NCBI RefSeq assembly: GCF_026891975.1
Contig: NZ_JAPTGB010000001.1
Location: 1 to 64,000, forward strand
DNA: 64,000 nt
Source: Methanocorpusculum petauri
Lineage (GTDB): Archaea; Halobacteriota; Methanomicrobia; Methanomicrobiales; Methanocorpusculaceae
Direction of reading: 5' to 3'
Of this stretch, positions 45,219 to 52,845 are shown one piece after another; position 1 is the first letter of the stretch; each line of letters starts with the position of its first letter. Both the position numbers and the translations under genes were made by a program. Below the pieces are notes generated by a model, which saw only the letters and a list, made by a program, of their open reading frames with translations, ran no database searches and was not told the origin of the DNA.

Positions 45219-46028
45219 ATGGTTATTGGTATTGTAGAGAACCTTCGCGGTTCGTATGAGTACGCAAACAAGGCGCTGCATTCTTTCAGCGACTGGGTAA
45301 TTCTGATCACGATCTGTCTGCTGACACTGGCAGGGGCTGTCCTGATGGCTGTTGGTCTGTTCGGGTTTATTGCTGCGTCCATGGAGGCAATTGCTCCGGG
45401 TTCGGCGACTCTGTTTCCGGAGAGCATTCCTTTTGCCGGAGTGGTTGGTGCATTTTCGCTGGCTGCTCTGTGTATCGGTGTGATTTTTACCCTCATCTTC
45501 AGTATTCTGTGGACAGGTTTTATTCTGCGGGTGTACCGCGGCGGTGAGCTGAAGCTCGGTTCCTGGGGCGGCATGTTCCTTGACGGTCTGCTGGCAACGA
45601 TCATTTCGCTCGTGTACTGTATTCCATATATTGTGATATCCGTGCTGCTGATGTTCGGTCCCATGGACAATGCGGCATTTGTTCTTGGTTCAATGGTCAT
45701 CCGGTTCGTTGTGCTGCTGATCACCTGTATGGTACTGATCATGGCGCTGATCCGGTTTGCCAAGGAGCAGCGGTTTGGTGCGGCGTTCCAGATGAAGGAA
45801 CTGTTCAACGTTATTGCGACGATCGGCTGGCTGCGGTATCTGGGCAACATTATTGTTGTCGGCGTTGTTCTTCTGATTATCTGCGTCATTCTGCTGGTGA
45901 TTCTGGTGGTCGGCTGGGTTCTGTTACTTGTTGTTATGCCGCTTCTGACCATCTGGGAGGCAAAGTTCTTTACGAATCTGTATGAGTCGGCGGTTGCCGC
46001 GTCCGCACCCGCAGTTCTTGAGGAGTAA
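45219..46028 (+). CDS. DUF4013 membrane protein 1
   Basis: The start at 45219 is chosen because GAGGTG lies 9 bp upstream and the protein then begins MVIGIVENLRGSYEYANKAL, parallel to its paralogue at 47083. The 269-residue product has about six transmembrane helices and the DUF4013 core (TGFILRVYRGGELKLGSWGGMFLDG, then LIRFAKEQRFGAAFQMKELF). It differs from the other two by an extra hydrophobic insertion after the first helix. The function of the family is unknown. It is the first of three paralogues in a row, each with its own leader. Confidence 0.8.
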   Translation: MVIGIVENLRGSYEYANKALHSFSDWVILITICLLTLAGAVLMAVGLFGFIAASMEAIAPGSATLFPESIPFAGVVGAFSLAALCIGVIFTLIFSILWTGFILRVYRGGELKLGSWGGMFLDGLLATIISLVYCIPYIVISVLLMFGPMDNAAFVLGSMVIRFVVLLITCMVLIMALIRFAKEQRFGAAFQMKELFNVIATIGWLRYLGNIIVVGVVLLIICVILLVILVVGWVLLLVVMPLLTIWEAKFFTNLYESAVAASAPAVLEE

Positions 46029-46171
46029 TCCTCTTTTTTTTGTTGTTTTATGTAATTTTCAAAAACTGTTGTCAGCGTATACTGACTGAGGTCTGCTGTT
46101 TGTTTCGCATTCCGGCAGGTATATGTGTGACGTGGCAAGATATTTTTTGTTCACCCGGGAGGTGAATGTGT

Positions 46172-46771
46172 ATGACAATTGATGTGACTGATAATCTTGG
46201 CAAGTCCTTTCAGTATGCAAAGGACAATCTGGTTGGAAAGTGGATAACGTACGTGGTTCTGTTTGTGTGTGCACTTATTCCGCTTGTGAATCTGCTGACT
46301 CTGCCGGGTTTTGCGGTGAGGGTGTTCCGGAATAAGTTCGCCATCGGGGACTGGGTCGAACTGGTGATCGATAGTGTGAAGGCGCTTATCATCGCGGTTG
46401 TGTACCTGATTATTCCGGCAGTTGTTGCCGCCGTTTTCGGCGTGCTGTTTGGTGCTGAAAATATTGTTACGATTGTGGTTTCCTTTGTTGTCTCCTTGTT
46501 GTTTGTACTGCTGCTGATTATTGCCCTTATCCGGTTTGCAAAGGGAAGTTTTGGTGATGCATTTCAGCTTGGTGCGGTTTTTACGAAGATCGCTTCGATC
46601 GGCTGGCTGAGCTATCTGATTGCGGTTCTTGTTGCCTATATTATCATGTGGGTTCTTGGCGCGGTATGTGGTTTCCTTGGTGGTATCGGGTGGCTGATTA
46701 TGGCACTTCTGACGCCGTTTGTGCTGATCGGTTTTGCCAGATATTATGCAAACGTGTACGAGTCCGCATAA
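46172..46771 (+). CDS. DUF4013 membrane protein 2
   Basis: The ATG at 46172 sits 7 bp after GGGAGGTG, a better spacing than the ATG two codons upstream, which would be only 1 bp away. The 199-residue protein has the family layout: DNLGKSFQYAKDNLVGKWITY, a first helix pair, LPGFAVRVFRNKFAIGDWVELVIDS, and a later LIRFAKGSFGDAFQLGAVF. It ends NVYESA like its neighbours. It is shorter and more divergent than copies 1 and 3, and its VRVFRNK replaces the VRVYRGG of the others. Confidence 0.8.
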   Translation: MTIDVTDNLGKSFQYAKDNLVGKWITYVVLFVCALIPLVNLLTLPGFAVRVFRNKFAIGDWVELVIDSVKALIIAVVYLIIPAVVAAVFGVLFGAENIVTIVVSFVVSLLFVLLLIIALIRFAKGSFGDAFQLGAVFTKIASIGWLSYLIAVLVAYIIMWVLGAVCGFLGGIGWLIMALLTPFVLIGFARYYANVYESA

Positions 46772-46926
46772 GATGTGCGGGAGGAGGGGAGGGGAGGGGC
46801 TGCGGTGTTTTTTTCCCTGACTCTTTTTTTCCGCGCAGTTTGGATGTTCGGACGAATTGATGTTTACCAATTGCCGAATTTTCCATCATATTGTGGTAAG
46901 TTTTTGAAATAGCCCTGTTTTCAGGT

Positions 46927-46970
46927 ATTTTTTCGTGGGTTTTTTTCGGAGGGGAAAATCACGAAAAAAT
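46927..46970. repeat. inverted repeat upstream of DUF4013 gene 3
   Basis: ATTTTTTCGTG (46927-46937) and CACGAAAAAAT (46960-46970) form a perfect 11-bp stem with a 22-nt loop in the 311-bp gap between DUF4013 genes 2 and 3. It lies about 60 bp upstream of the TATA box. It could be a terminator for gene 2 or an operator for gene 3. Nothing else in the gap is recognisable. Confidence 0.5.
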
Positions 46971-47027
46971 GCATTGGTTTGCGAAACCGACTGATATTCA
47001 ATCGTTGTCTGACAAAATTATGAGATA

Positions 47028-47037
47028 CTTATATATA
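47028..47037 (+). promoter_or_regulatory. TATA-like box of DUF4013 gene 3
   Basis: CTTATATATA lies about 46 bp before the start codon at 47083. GAGGTGG (47070-47076) is the ribosome-binding site, giving a leader of about 25 nt. Confidence 0.6.
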
Positions 47038-47082
47038 GAAAGACGCAGATGTATCTATAACCACAAAAAGAGGTGGAAATTT

Positions 47083-47742
47083 ATGTCTATTGGTATTGTA
47101 GAAAACCTGAACAAGTCTGTGGACTTTGCGAAGAACCGACTGTTCGGAAACTGGGTTGACTGGCTTATTCTTATCATCCTGTGTATCATTCCGTTCATCG
47201 GCTGGCTGCTCCTGCTCGGATTTATTGTTCGCGTGTACCGCGGCGGCGAGGCAAAACTCGGCGAATGGATTAAGATGCTGATTGATGGTATCCTTCTGGT
47301 CATCATCGCGATTATTTATGGTATTATCCCGGCGATTGTCGGTATGATCTTTGGTGCATCCCTTTATGCAATCAATCCGATGGACCCGATGGGATCACTT
47401 ACCGCACTCACGGCGGGAGTCAGTATCATTGGTGTGATCGTTACGTTGATTGTTTCCATCATCTTTGGTATCATGGGAACGATGGCAATCGTCCGGTTTG
47501 CAAAGGAGGAGAGCCTTGGTGCAGCATTCCAGTTTGGCGAGATCTTTAAGATCATCGGTAAGATCGGCTGGGTGCACTACATCCTGTCCTGGATTGTGCT
47601 TGCAATCATCTTTGCGGTCATCTTCTTCATCTTCTTCCTGCTGGCGCTTGTGATCATCGGTCTGATTCTGATGCTGATCTTTGCTCCGTTCCTGGCCATC
47701 TGGGAAGCACGGTACTTCGCCCAGCTGTACGAGTCCGCGTAA
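47083..47742 (+). CDS. DUF4013 membrane protein 3
   Basis: The start at 47083 is 6 bp after GAGGTGG and gives MSIGIVENLNKSVDFAKNRL, matching paralogue 1; the longer frame runs through the promoter. The 219-residue polytopic protein contains the family core GFIVRVYRGGEAKLGEWIKM and later VRFAKEESLGAAFQFGEIF, then ends AQLYESA. Copies 1 and 3 share the same A-rich leader with AAAAAGAGGTG, so they may be expressed alike. The role is unknown. Confidence 0.82.
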   Translation: MSIGIVENLNKSVDFAKNRLFGNWVDWLILIILCIIPFIGWLLLLGFIVRVYRGGEAKLGEWIKMLIDGILLVIIAIIYGIIPAIVGMIFGASLYAINPMDPMGSLTALTAGVSIIGVIVTLIVSIIFGIMGTMAIVRFAKEESLGAAFQFGEIFKIIGKIGWVHYILSWIVLAIIFAVIFFIFFLLALVIIGLILMLIFAPFLAIWEARYFAQLYESA

Positions 47743-47844
47743 AACCGGTTCATTCAATTTTTTTCTTTTTTCTGTTCTGGCGGTTTTGTTTCAAATGTCT
47801 AAGTTTGTTCGGATTGTCTGATTGGATTGGTGTCTTGGGTAAAA

Positions 47845-48147
47845 TCACATGCTGAAGATTCCCGAAAACAGCTACCGAGGTGACCACGTCATACGATACA
47901 AAATCCCGTTACTTTGCTGGCAGGATACCGGTTTCGGCGAACACGCTTTCTGCATCCGCAGATGCTGCTGTCCGGGGTTCTGGCGCTATGCACGGTCCCT
48001 ACCGTGCATGTGATTCTGCAAGGTACAGAGAGGCGCCGGTCTGCCGGTGCCGTGTTCCGGACCCATGAGTTTACGATTGTTGGAGGAGGTCCGGAGACGG
48101 CGCGTGCCGCCTGGATACAGGCGTGGCGTGTTCTGTGCCGCCGGTGA
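47845..48147 (-). repeat. intergenic repeat piece and hairpin-rich 3' repeat, copy B
   Basis: The 443-bp gap before surface protein 2 has two repeat parts. At 47845-47870, TCACATGCTGAAGATTCCC followed by GAAAACA matches pieces at 61181-61206 and, inverted, at 52739-52764. At 47925-48147 lies copy B of the hairpin-rich element found after surface protein 1. Here the stems are TGCACGGT-CCCT-ACCGTGCA (perfect), GCATC-CGCA-GATGC, CCGGAC/GTCCGG and GCCTG-GATA-CAGGC. Relative to the adjacent gene, the order and orientation are those of copy A. Confidence 0.7.
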
Positions 48148-48185
48148 TGCCAGTACAAAAATGAGGAAGAGCGGTTCTGCTCTTC

Positions 48186-50801
48186 TTACGTTTTTCTTCT
48201 AAGGAGAACTCCCGCGGCAAGGAGTCCTGCCAGTACGCCGAACACAGGTGCGGGTGTCTGGACTAAGGTGCGGCGGGGTTCTGTGGCGGTTGTTGCCGCC
48301 GGGGTTGTCGTGGTGGCCGCAGTTACGGGAATCTGTGTTACAGTTCCGGTTGCGGCAGTGGTCGCGGTTATTGTCGGCTGGGTGGTTGCCGTGGTGCTGG
48401 TCCATTTTGCATACAGGGTCATGTCGCCCGGAATGCCGTCGGCGAAGTCCCAGGGTTGTGTGTGCCCTGCATCTTTGTACCAGCCGGTAAAGGTGGAACC
48501 GTCCTTGACGGGGTCGGCGGGTTTTGTCACGCGGTCGCCGTAGGAGAGGCCGGTGGCGGGGCTGATGAAGCTGCCGCCGGAGGTGTCGAAGAGGACGCGG
48601 AAGGCGTTTTCCATGTTGCCGTCACCGGAGGAGCTGCCTCCGGAGGGACCGACCGAAGGCTGCGGCTGTGGGTCAGGCTCGGGGAGATCATTGATGGTGA
48701 GGGTGAAAGTTTCGTTGCAGGAATTCTGGCCGTTCGTTACATTGATCCAGAACGTGTAGGTGTTGGCCACCGTCGGTGTGCCGGAGATCCGGTACTGTCT
48801 TTCTTCCACCTCTTCCAACGTCAGGCCGGGCGGTAGCGATGGTTCATCGTATGTCCATGTTAGCGGTGAGGAACCGGTTGCATTGATGACCTGGCTGTAT
48901 GGTTCGTCAACCATGCCGGCAGGAAGTGACTCAGTGATAATTTTCACTGGTAAAGCTGTGACGATGAGGTTTTTGTCATCGTCAGAAGGGGTGAGGGTAT
49001 ACTCCTGGGACTTCTGGAGCTGGAACTTGTCCTGAATCTCCGATGCGGTGAGGATGGAGGTAGAATTGATCTTGATAAGTAGGTAGCCATTCGTGATAAC
49101 TTTTGAATCACCGGTGATGTTTGTGGCACTGCCGGTAAATGAGGTGCCGTTGACCATGACGAAGGAAGAACTACTATCTATATACAGTTCGTTGTCCGCA
49201 GCGATCGTTACGCTGCCGGACATCGTGAGCGTGCCCTCATTGACGAATACCCCGCCGCCGCCATTACTGGCGATGTTGCCGGAAATCACACCGCCGGACA
49301 TCGTGAGCGTGCCCTCATTGACGAATACCCCGCCGCCCTTATCATCGGGGTTGTTGCCGGAGATCTCTCCATCAGTCATCGTGAACGTGCCCCCATCGAC
49401 GTATACTCCGCCGCCTCTGTACCCAGTGTTGCCGGAGATCTCTCCACCGTTCATCGTGAACGTGCCCCCATCGACGTGTACCCCGCCGCCGTATTGGGTC
49501 CCGGTGTTGTTGGAGATTTTTGCATCACCGGACATTTCGAACGTACTGCCCTCATTGCCGCATACCCCGCCGCCGTTCTTCGCGTTGTTGCCGGAAATCA
49601 CACCGCCGGACATCGTGAACGTGGTGTCATCATCCATGTATACCCCGCCGCCGTCGTTGTACGCGATATTGTTGGAGATTTTTACATCACCGGACATCAG
49701 GAACTTACATTGGGAGAGCCTTACCCCTCCGCCATAATCCGCTTTGTTGTCTGAGATTTCTCCGCTGGTCATCGTAAACGTGCTGCCCATATTGCCGTAT
49801 ACCCCTCCGCCATGAGCCGCTCTGTTGTCGGAGATCGTTCCACCGTTCATCGTGAACGTGCCCCCATCGACGTGTACCCCGCCGCCATAACCCGCTTTGT
49901 TGTCTGAGATTTCTCCGCTGGTCATCGTAAACGTGCTGCCCATATTGCCGTATACCCCTCCGCCATGAGCCGCTCTGTTGTCGGAGATCGTTCCACCGTT
50001 CATCGTGAACGTGCCCCCATCGACGTGTACCCCGCCGCCATAACCCGCTTTGTTGTCTGAGATTTCTCCGCTGGTCATCGTAAACGTGCTGCCCATATTG
50101 CCGTATACCCCTCCGCCATGAGCCGCTCTGTTGTCGGAGATCGTTCCGCTGTACATCGTGAATGTGCCTCTGCCGGTGACGTATACCCCGCCGCCGGCAT
50201 AACTGGCGATGTTGCCGGAGATTTTTGCATCACCGGACATCTCGAACGTGCTGCCATCATTGACGAATACCCCGCCGCCATATTCCGCGTAGTTGTTAGT
50301 GAGCGTAACTCCGGCATTCATCGTACAGGATGCACCATTCCTGATAGAGATGAGAGATTCCTTATTTGTACCGAACGTATCCTTCTGTCCGTCAATGGTC
50401 AGCTTCGATGAGCCGTCACCGAGCGTGAGGGCTCCACCGGTGACTTCGATGAGGGTGATGTCGTTCTTACCACGCCAGATGGTGATGCCGTCACTGAGGA
50501 TGGTCATGTCACCAGTGATGTTGATCGTACCGGTGACCTTGATGTCCTTCAGAAGCTTGAGCGTGCTGTCGCCGGATAGGATTGCGTTACCATCGCCGAG
50601 CGCTTCTGCAAGTTTTTCTGCGGTGTCAAACGTATCGCCACTGCCATCGAACACCACCGCATCATCCGCGGAGGCCGCCGCTGGTACGGCACACACCACC
50701 GCAAACAGCAGCAGAACTGCGGCGGCGAACATCCCGCGCCGCAGAACAGAATTTATCGGGAGCGCGGAGAACACACGCTCCTGGACACATATTGACTTCA
50801 T
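48186..50801 (-). CDS. adhesin-like beta-helix surface protein 2 with InlB-type module
   Basis: The 871-residue secreted protein has a signal segment (MFAAAVLLLFAVVCAVPAAASA, about 24-45) and a long right-handed beta helix (about 130-560) of GGGV.. and FTMxSGEISDN repeats. It includes an exact 51-residue tandem repeat. Then come an Ig-like putative domain (LPAGMVDEPYSQVINATGSS), an InlB-type module at about 720-800 nearly identical to that of surface protein 1, a Thr-rich stalk and the end PAPVFGVLAGLLAAGVLLRR. That tail resembles an archaeosortase-type signal, unlike the long cytoplasmic tail of surface protein 1. GAGG lies upstream of the ATG. Confidence 0.87.
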   Translation of the reverse strand: MKSICVQERVFSALPINSVLRRGMFAAAVLLLFAVVCAVPAAASADDAVVFDGSGDTFDTAEKLAEALGDGNAILSGDSTLKLLKDIKVTGTINITGDMTILSDGITIWRGKNDITLIEVTGGALTLGDGSSKLTIDGQKDTFGTNKESLISIRNGASCTMNAGVTLTNNYAEYGGGVFVNDGSTFEMSGDAKISGNIASYAGGGVYVTGRGTFTMYSGTISDNRAAHGGGVYGNMGSTFTMTSGEISDNKAGYGGGVHVDGGTFTMNGGTISDNRAAHGGGVYGNMGSTFTMTSGEISDNKAGYGGGVHVDGGTFTMNGGTISDNRAAHGGGVYGNMGSTFTMTSGEISDNKADYGGGVRLSQCKFLMSGDVKISNNIAYNDGGGVYMDDDTTFTMSGGVISGNNAKNGGGVCGNEGSTFEMSGDAKISNNTGTQYGGGVHVDGGTFTMNGGEISGNTGYRGGGVYVDGGTFTMTDGEISGNNPDDKGGGVFVNEGTLTMSGGVISGNIASNGGGGVFVNEGTLTMSGSVTIAADNELYIDSSSSFVMVNGTSFTGSATNITGDSKVITNGYLLIKINSTSILTASEIQDKFQLQKSQEYTLTPSDDDKNLIVTALPVKIITESLPAGMVDEPYSQVINATGSSPLTWTYDEPSLPPGLTLEEVEERQYRISGTPTVANTYTFWINVTNGQNSCNETFTLTINDLPEPDPQPQPSVGPSGGSSSGDGNMENAFRVLFDTSGGSFISPATGLSYGDRVTKPADPVKDGSTFTGWYKDAGHTQPWDFADGIPGDMTLYAKWTSTTATTQPTITATTAATGTVTQIPVTAATTTTPAATTATEPRRTLVQTPAPVFGVLAGLLAAGVLLRRKT
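49741..50153 (-). repeat. 153-bp perfect tandem repeat inside surface protein 2
   Basis: Units at 49741-49893 and 49894-50046 are identical by eye over all 153 bp. A third begins at 50047 and stays identical for about 105 bp before diverging. Each unit encodes 51 residues (two beta-helix rungs). Frame is kept whatever the copy number, so slippage would change the length of the exposed rod without breaking the protein. Confidence 0.9.
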
Positions 50802-50883
50802 GAAAATTCCTCAGAATAGGAATAGTTCCCGAAAAATACGGTGAATACGGAGCTGAAACGCGAATGAATCTCAGGATGCTATC

Positions 50884-51122
50884 CTATCGTAAGAGGATAC
50901 AAAAATACGGGGACGAAACAACACAAAAACAAAAATGATCGACAATACCGACAAAAAATATTGTCGCGCACCATGATCAGTACGTCGGAAAAAAGTAAAA
51001 AAACCGAAATGAACCCCCATTCCGGAAAGATGAAGCTGTGGCAAATCGGGTGTCAATTCGTATTTCGAGGTGGTTAAAGGATATCTTTATCCTATCTGGA
51101 GTATTATATCCTCTTACGATAG
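50884..51122. promoter_or_regulatory. IR-flanked 207-bp segment upstream of surface protein 2 (possible invertible promoter)
   Basis: CTATCGTAAGAGGATA (50884-50899) and its exact reverse complement TATCCTCTTACGATAG (51107-51122) enclose 207 bp. The inner arm lies 82 bp before the surface-protein start, and the outer arm end 321 bp before it, almost the same geometry as at surface protein 1. Inside are CGACAATA/TATTGTCG and AGGATA/TATCCT short palindromes. The rest of the 50802-51356 gap shows no gene. Confidence 0.55.
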
Positions 51123-51356
51123 TATATCAACTCCATCCCATTCTCCCTCTTTCGCTGATCTTCCGCGAATATGTGTGAATTACGCACTTTGCCGGAGGTA
51201 AACAGGCTGAAGGCCAGACGTTCTGTAGATCCCCCAAACAAAATCACCGCGAAAAAAACCGGAAAAAACCGATCAGATATCCTGTACACGTTGAGATTTT
51301 TGGAGCAGAACCGGTCCCAGCGCAAAATATAATAGCCGGTGAGACGACTTTACTGT

Positions 51357-51836
51357 ATGAACTATAAACTTGTGACCGCGTGTGTCCTGCTGCTTGCAGC
51401 TCTGGTGCTTGCGGCGGGTTGTGTCAATCCCGACACGCCGTCTCCTACTGCAACACCGACACCGACAGTTGAGCCGACACAGTCCGGCAACTCGGATTTC
51501 AGCCTGACTCCCGGCCCGACCGATTCTTTTCCGGATGGAAAATCGGTGACGGTACAGATCGGCCGTGACTCGAACAAGCCGACGATTACGGCAACCTATT
51601 CCGGCGGGAAGGGAACGAACCAGATCAGCAGGATTGAGGTAACGCTCTACCGTGCAGATGATAAGGAAGTCATTACCCAACAGTTTGGAAAAGAGCCGAA
51701 GATCGGATCCGAACTGGTCTTTGAGGGTTCTTCCACACCGTCCACGGACGATCGGGTGAAGGTTGTTGCCTACTACTACTCCGGTGAGGTTGTGGTTGTG
51801 AGCGATGATCTGTATACCTACAAGAAGAGATCCTAA
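51357..51836 (+). CDS. secreted lipoprotein, 159 aa
   Basis: The start at 51357 gives MNYKLVTACVLLLAALVLAA and then GC, a signal peptide with lipobox LAAGC; the longer frame has a GTG six codons upstream. A Thr/Pro-rich stretch (TPSPTATPTPTVEPTQ) acts as a spacer, followed by a compact beta-rich domain of about 110 residues with VTVQIGRDSNKPTITATYSGGKG. It should be anchored outside the membrane. An A/T-rich AAAATATAATA about 30 bp upstream is a likely TATA box. The domain family is not recognised. It is divergent from surface protein 2. Confidence 0.7.
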   Translation: MNYKLVTACVLLLAALVLAAGCVNPDTPSPTATPTPTVEPTQSGNSDFSLTPGPTDSFPDGKSVTVQIGRDSNKPTITATYSGGKGTNQISRIEVTLYRADDKEVITQQFGKEPKIGSELVFEGSSTPSTDDRVKVVAYYYSGEVVVVSDDLYTYKKRS

Positions 51837-51857
51837 ATCCCCGAAAAAATTATTTTT

Positions 51858-52538
51858 TTATTCTTCTTTTTTGTGCCAGGTTATCAGCAGGCCGTCATCG
51901 ATCTTTTCAACGTTTTTGAGTGCAAGACGAGTGAAGCCTTCGGCACGGGTGAAACCGCTCCCGTCCACAAAGGTTGGTGCGTCGGTGCCGCCGATGATTA
52001 ATGCCCCTACGTAGATGCGGATTTCGTCGAAAAGTTTCTGGCTGGTGAATGACCAGAGGAGGGTTGCCCCGCCTTCAACCATGAGTTTTTTGACGCCCAT
52101 TTCTCCGAGTTTGTCTAGGACGAGGGTGAGATCGACTTTGTCGGTTCCGGCAGAAATGACGGTTGCTTTTTCTGCAAGGGCAGCGACGCGGTCCGGGGGT
52201 GCGGTTTCCGCGACGAAGATTACCCGCTGTCCGGTTCCTTTTTTGAACATGTCCCCGTCCGGAGGCATTCGTGCCCGGCTGTCGATTACCACCCGCATGG
52301 GCTGTTCGGTTTTACCTGCGGCGGTGCGTTCTGCGATGAGGTCAGGGTTTTTGAGGCGAAGGGAGGAGTCGTCGGCAAGAATGGTGCCGATGCCGACCAT
52401 GACGGCGTCACAGTCGGCCCGCAGACGGTCTACGCGGGCGAAATCCTGGTCGCCGGAGATTTTGGTCTGCCGGTGTTCTTTGGTGGAGATTTTCCCGTCA
52501 GCGCTCATTGCAGCATTGATGATGACATAGGGACGCAT
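51858..52538 (-). CDS. 2,5-diamino-6-ribosylamino-4(3H)-pyrimidinone 5'-phosphate reductase
   Basis: The 226-residue enzyme belongs to the RibD C-terminal (dihydrofolate reductase-like) family and matches the archaeal riboflavin/F420 pathway reductase, related to M. jannaschii MJ0671. Motifs include PYVIINAAMSADGKIST at the N-terminus, DAVMVGIGTILADDSSL, a RVVIDSRARMPP segment and LMVEGGATLLWSF for NADPH and substrate binding. No deaminase domain is fused, as expected for archaea. The product feeds riboflavin and coenzyme F420 synthesis. It is convergent with the lipoprotein gene, with a T-rich terminator between them. Confidence 0.9.
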   Translation of the reverse strand: MRPYVIINAAMSADGKISTKEHRQTKISGDQDFARVDRLRADCDAVMVGIGTILADDSSLRLKNPDLIAERTAAGKTEQPMRVVIDSRARMPPDGDMFKKGTGQRVIFVAETAPPDRVAALAEKATVISAGTDKVDLTLVLDKLGEMGVKKLMVEGGATLLWSFTSQKLFDEIRIYVGALIIGGTDAPTFVDGSGFTRAEGFTRLALKNVEKIDDGLLITWHKKEE

Positions 52539-52595
52539 GTATGTCCCTTTGTATTGGAGGGATATATACGTTGCAGGTTTGGGGAAAAACGCTTC

Positions 52596-52818
52596 CCTCT
52601 TACCTGCTTACATTTCCCGGAAAATCATTGCCGGGATTTGATCCAAAAGTCTGAAACGTCTTTTATTGCAGGATCAAAAATTATCTGAATAAAAAAAACT
52701 TTGACTTTGGTTTTGCTTGGAGTAACCATACACGGAAATGTTTTCGGGAATTTTCAGCACGTGGTTACTCCAAACAAAACCACACTCACCACTCACCCGC
52801 CTGCTGTTTCCAGAAAAA
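52596..52818. repeat. dispersed intergenic element with 17-bp inverted repeat
   Basis: In the 307-bp gap between the reductase and cobY, TTTGCTTGGAGTAACCA (52712-52728) faces TGGTTACTCCAAACAAA (52762-52778): 16 of 17 positions pair around a 33-nt loop. The loop contains TTCGGGAATTTTCAGCACG, the inverse of pieces at 47.85 and 61.19 kb. CTCACCCGCCT with GTTTCCAGAAAAA follows (52792-52818), as at 57.57 kb. No gene is present. Confidence 0.65.
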
Positions 52819-52845
52819 CCGAAGAACTTCATTTCGTGGTATCAT

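Noticed and set aside
50047-50153. CRISPR-like array in the 49.7-50.2 kb repeats
   Set aside because: The 153-bp units are contiguous, have no spacers and are in frame within a beta-helix protein.
52696-52818. Possible tRNA or riboswitch in the gap between the reductase and cobY
   Set aside because: No acceptor/T-arm pair or cobalamin-box-like sequence could be found; the structure is explained by the TTTGGAGTAACC inverted repeat shared with other gaps.
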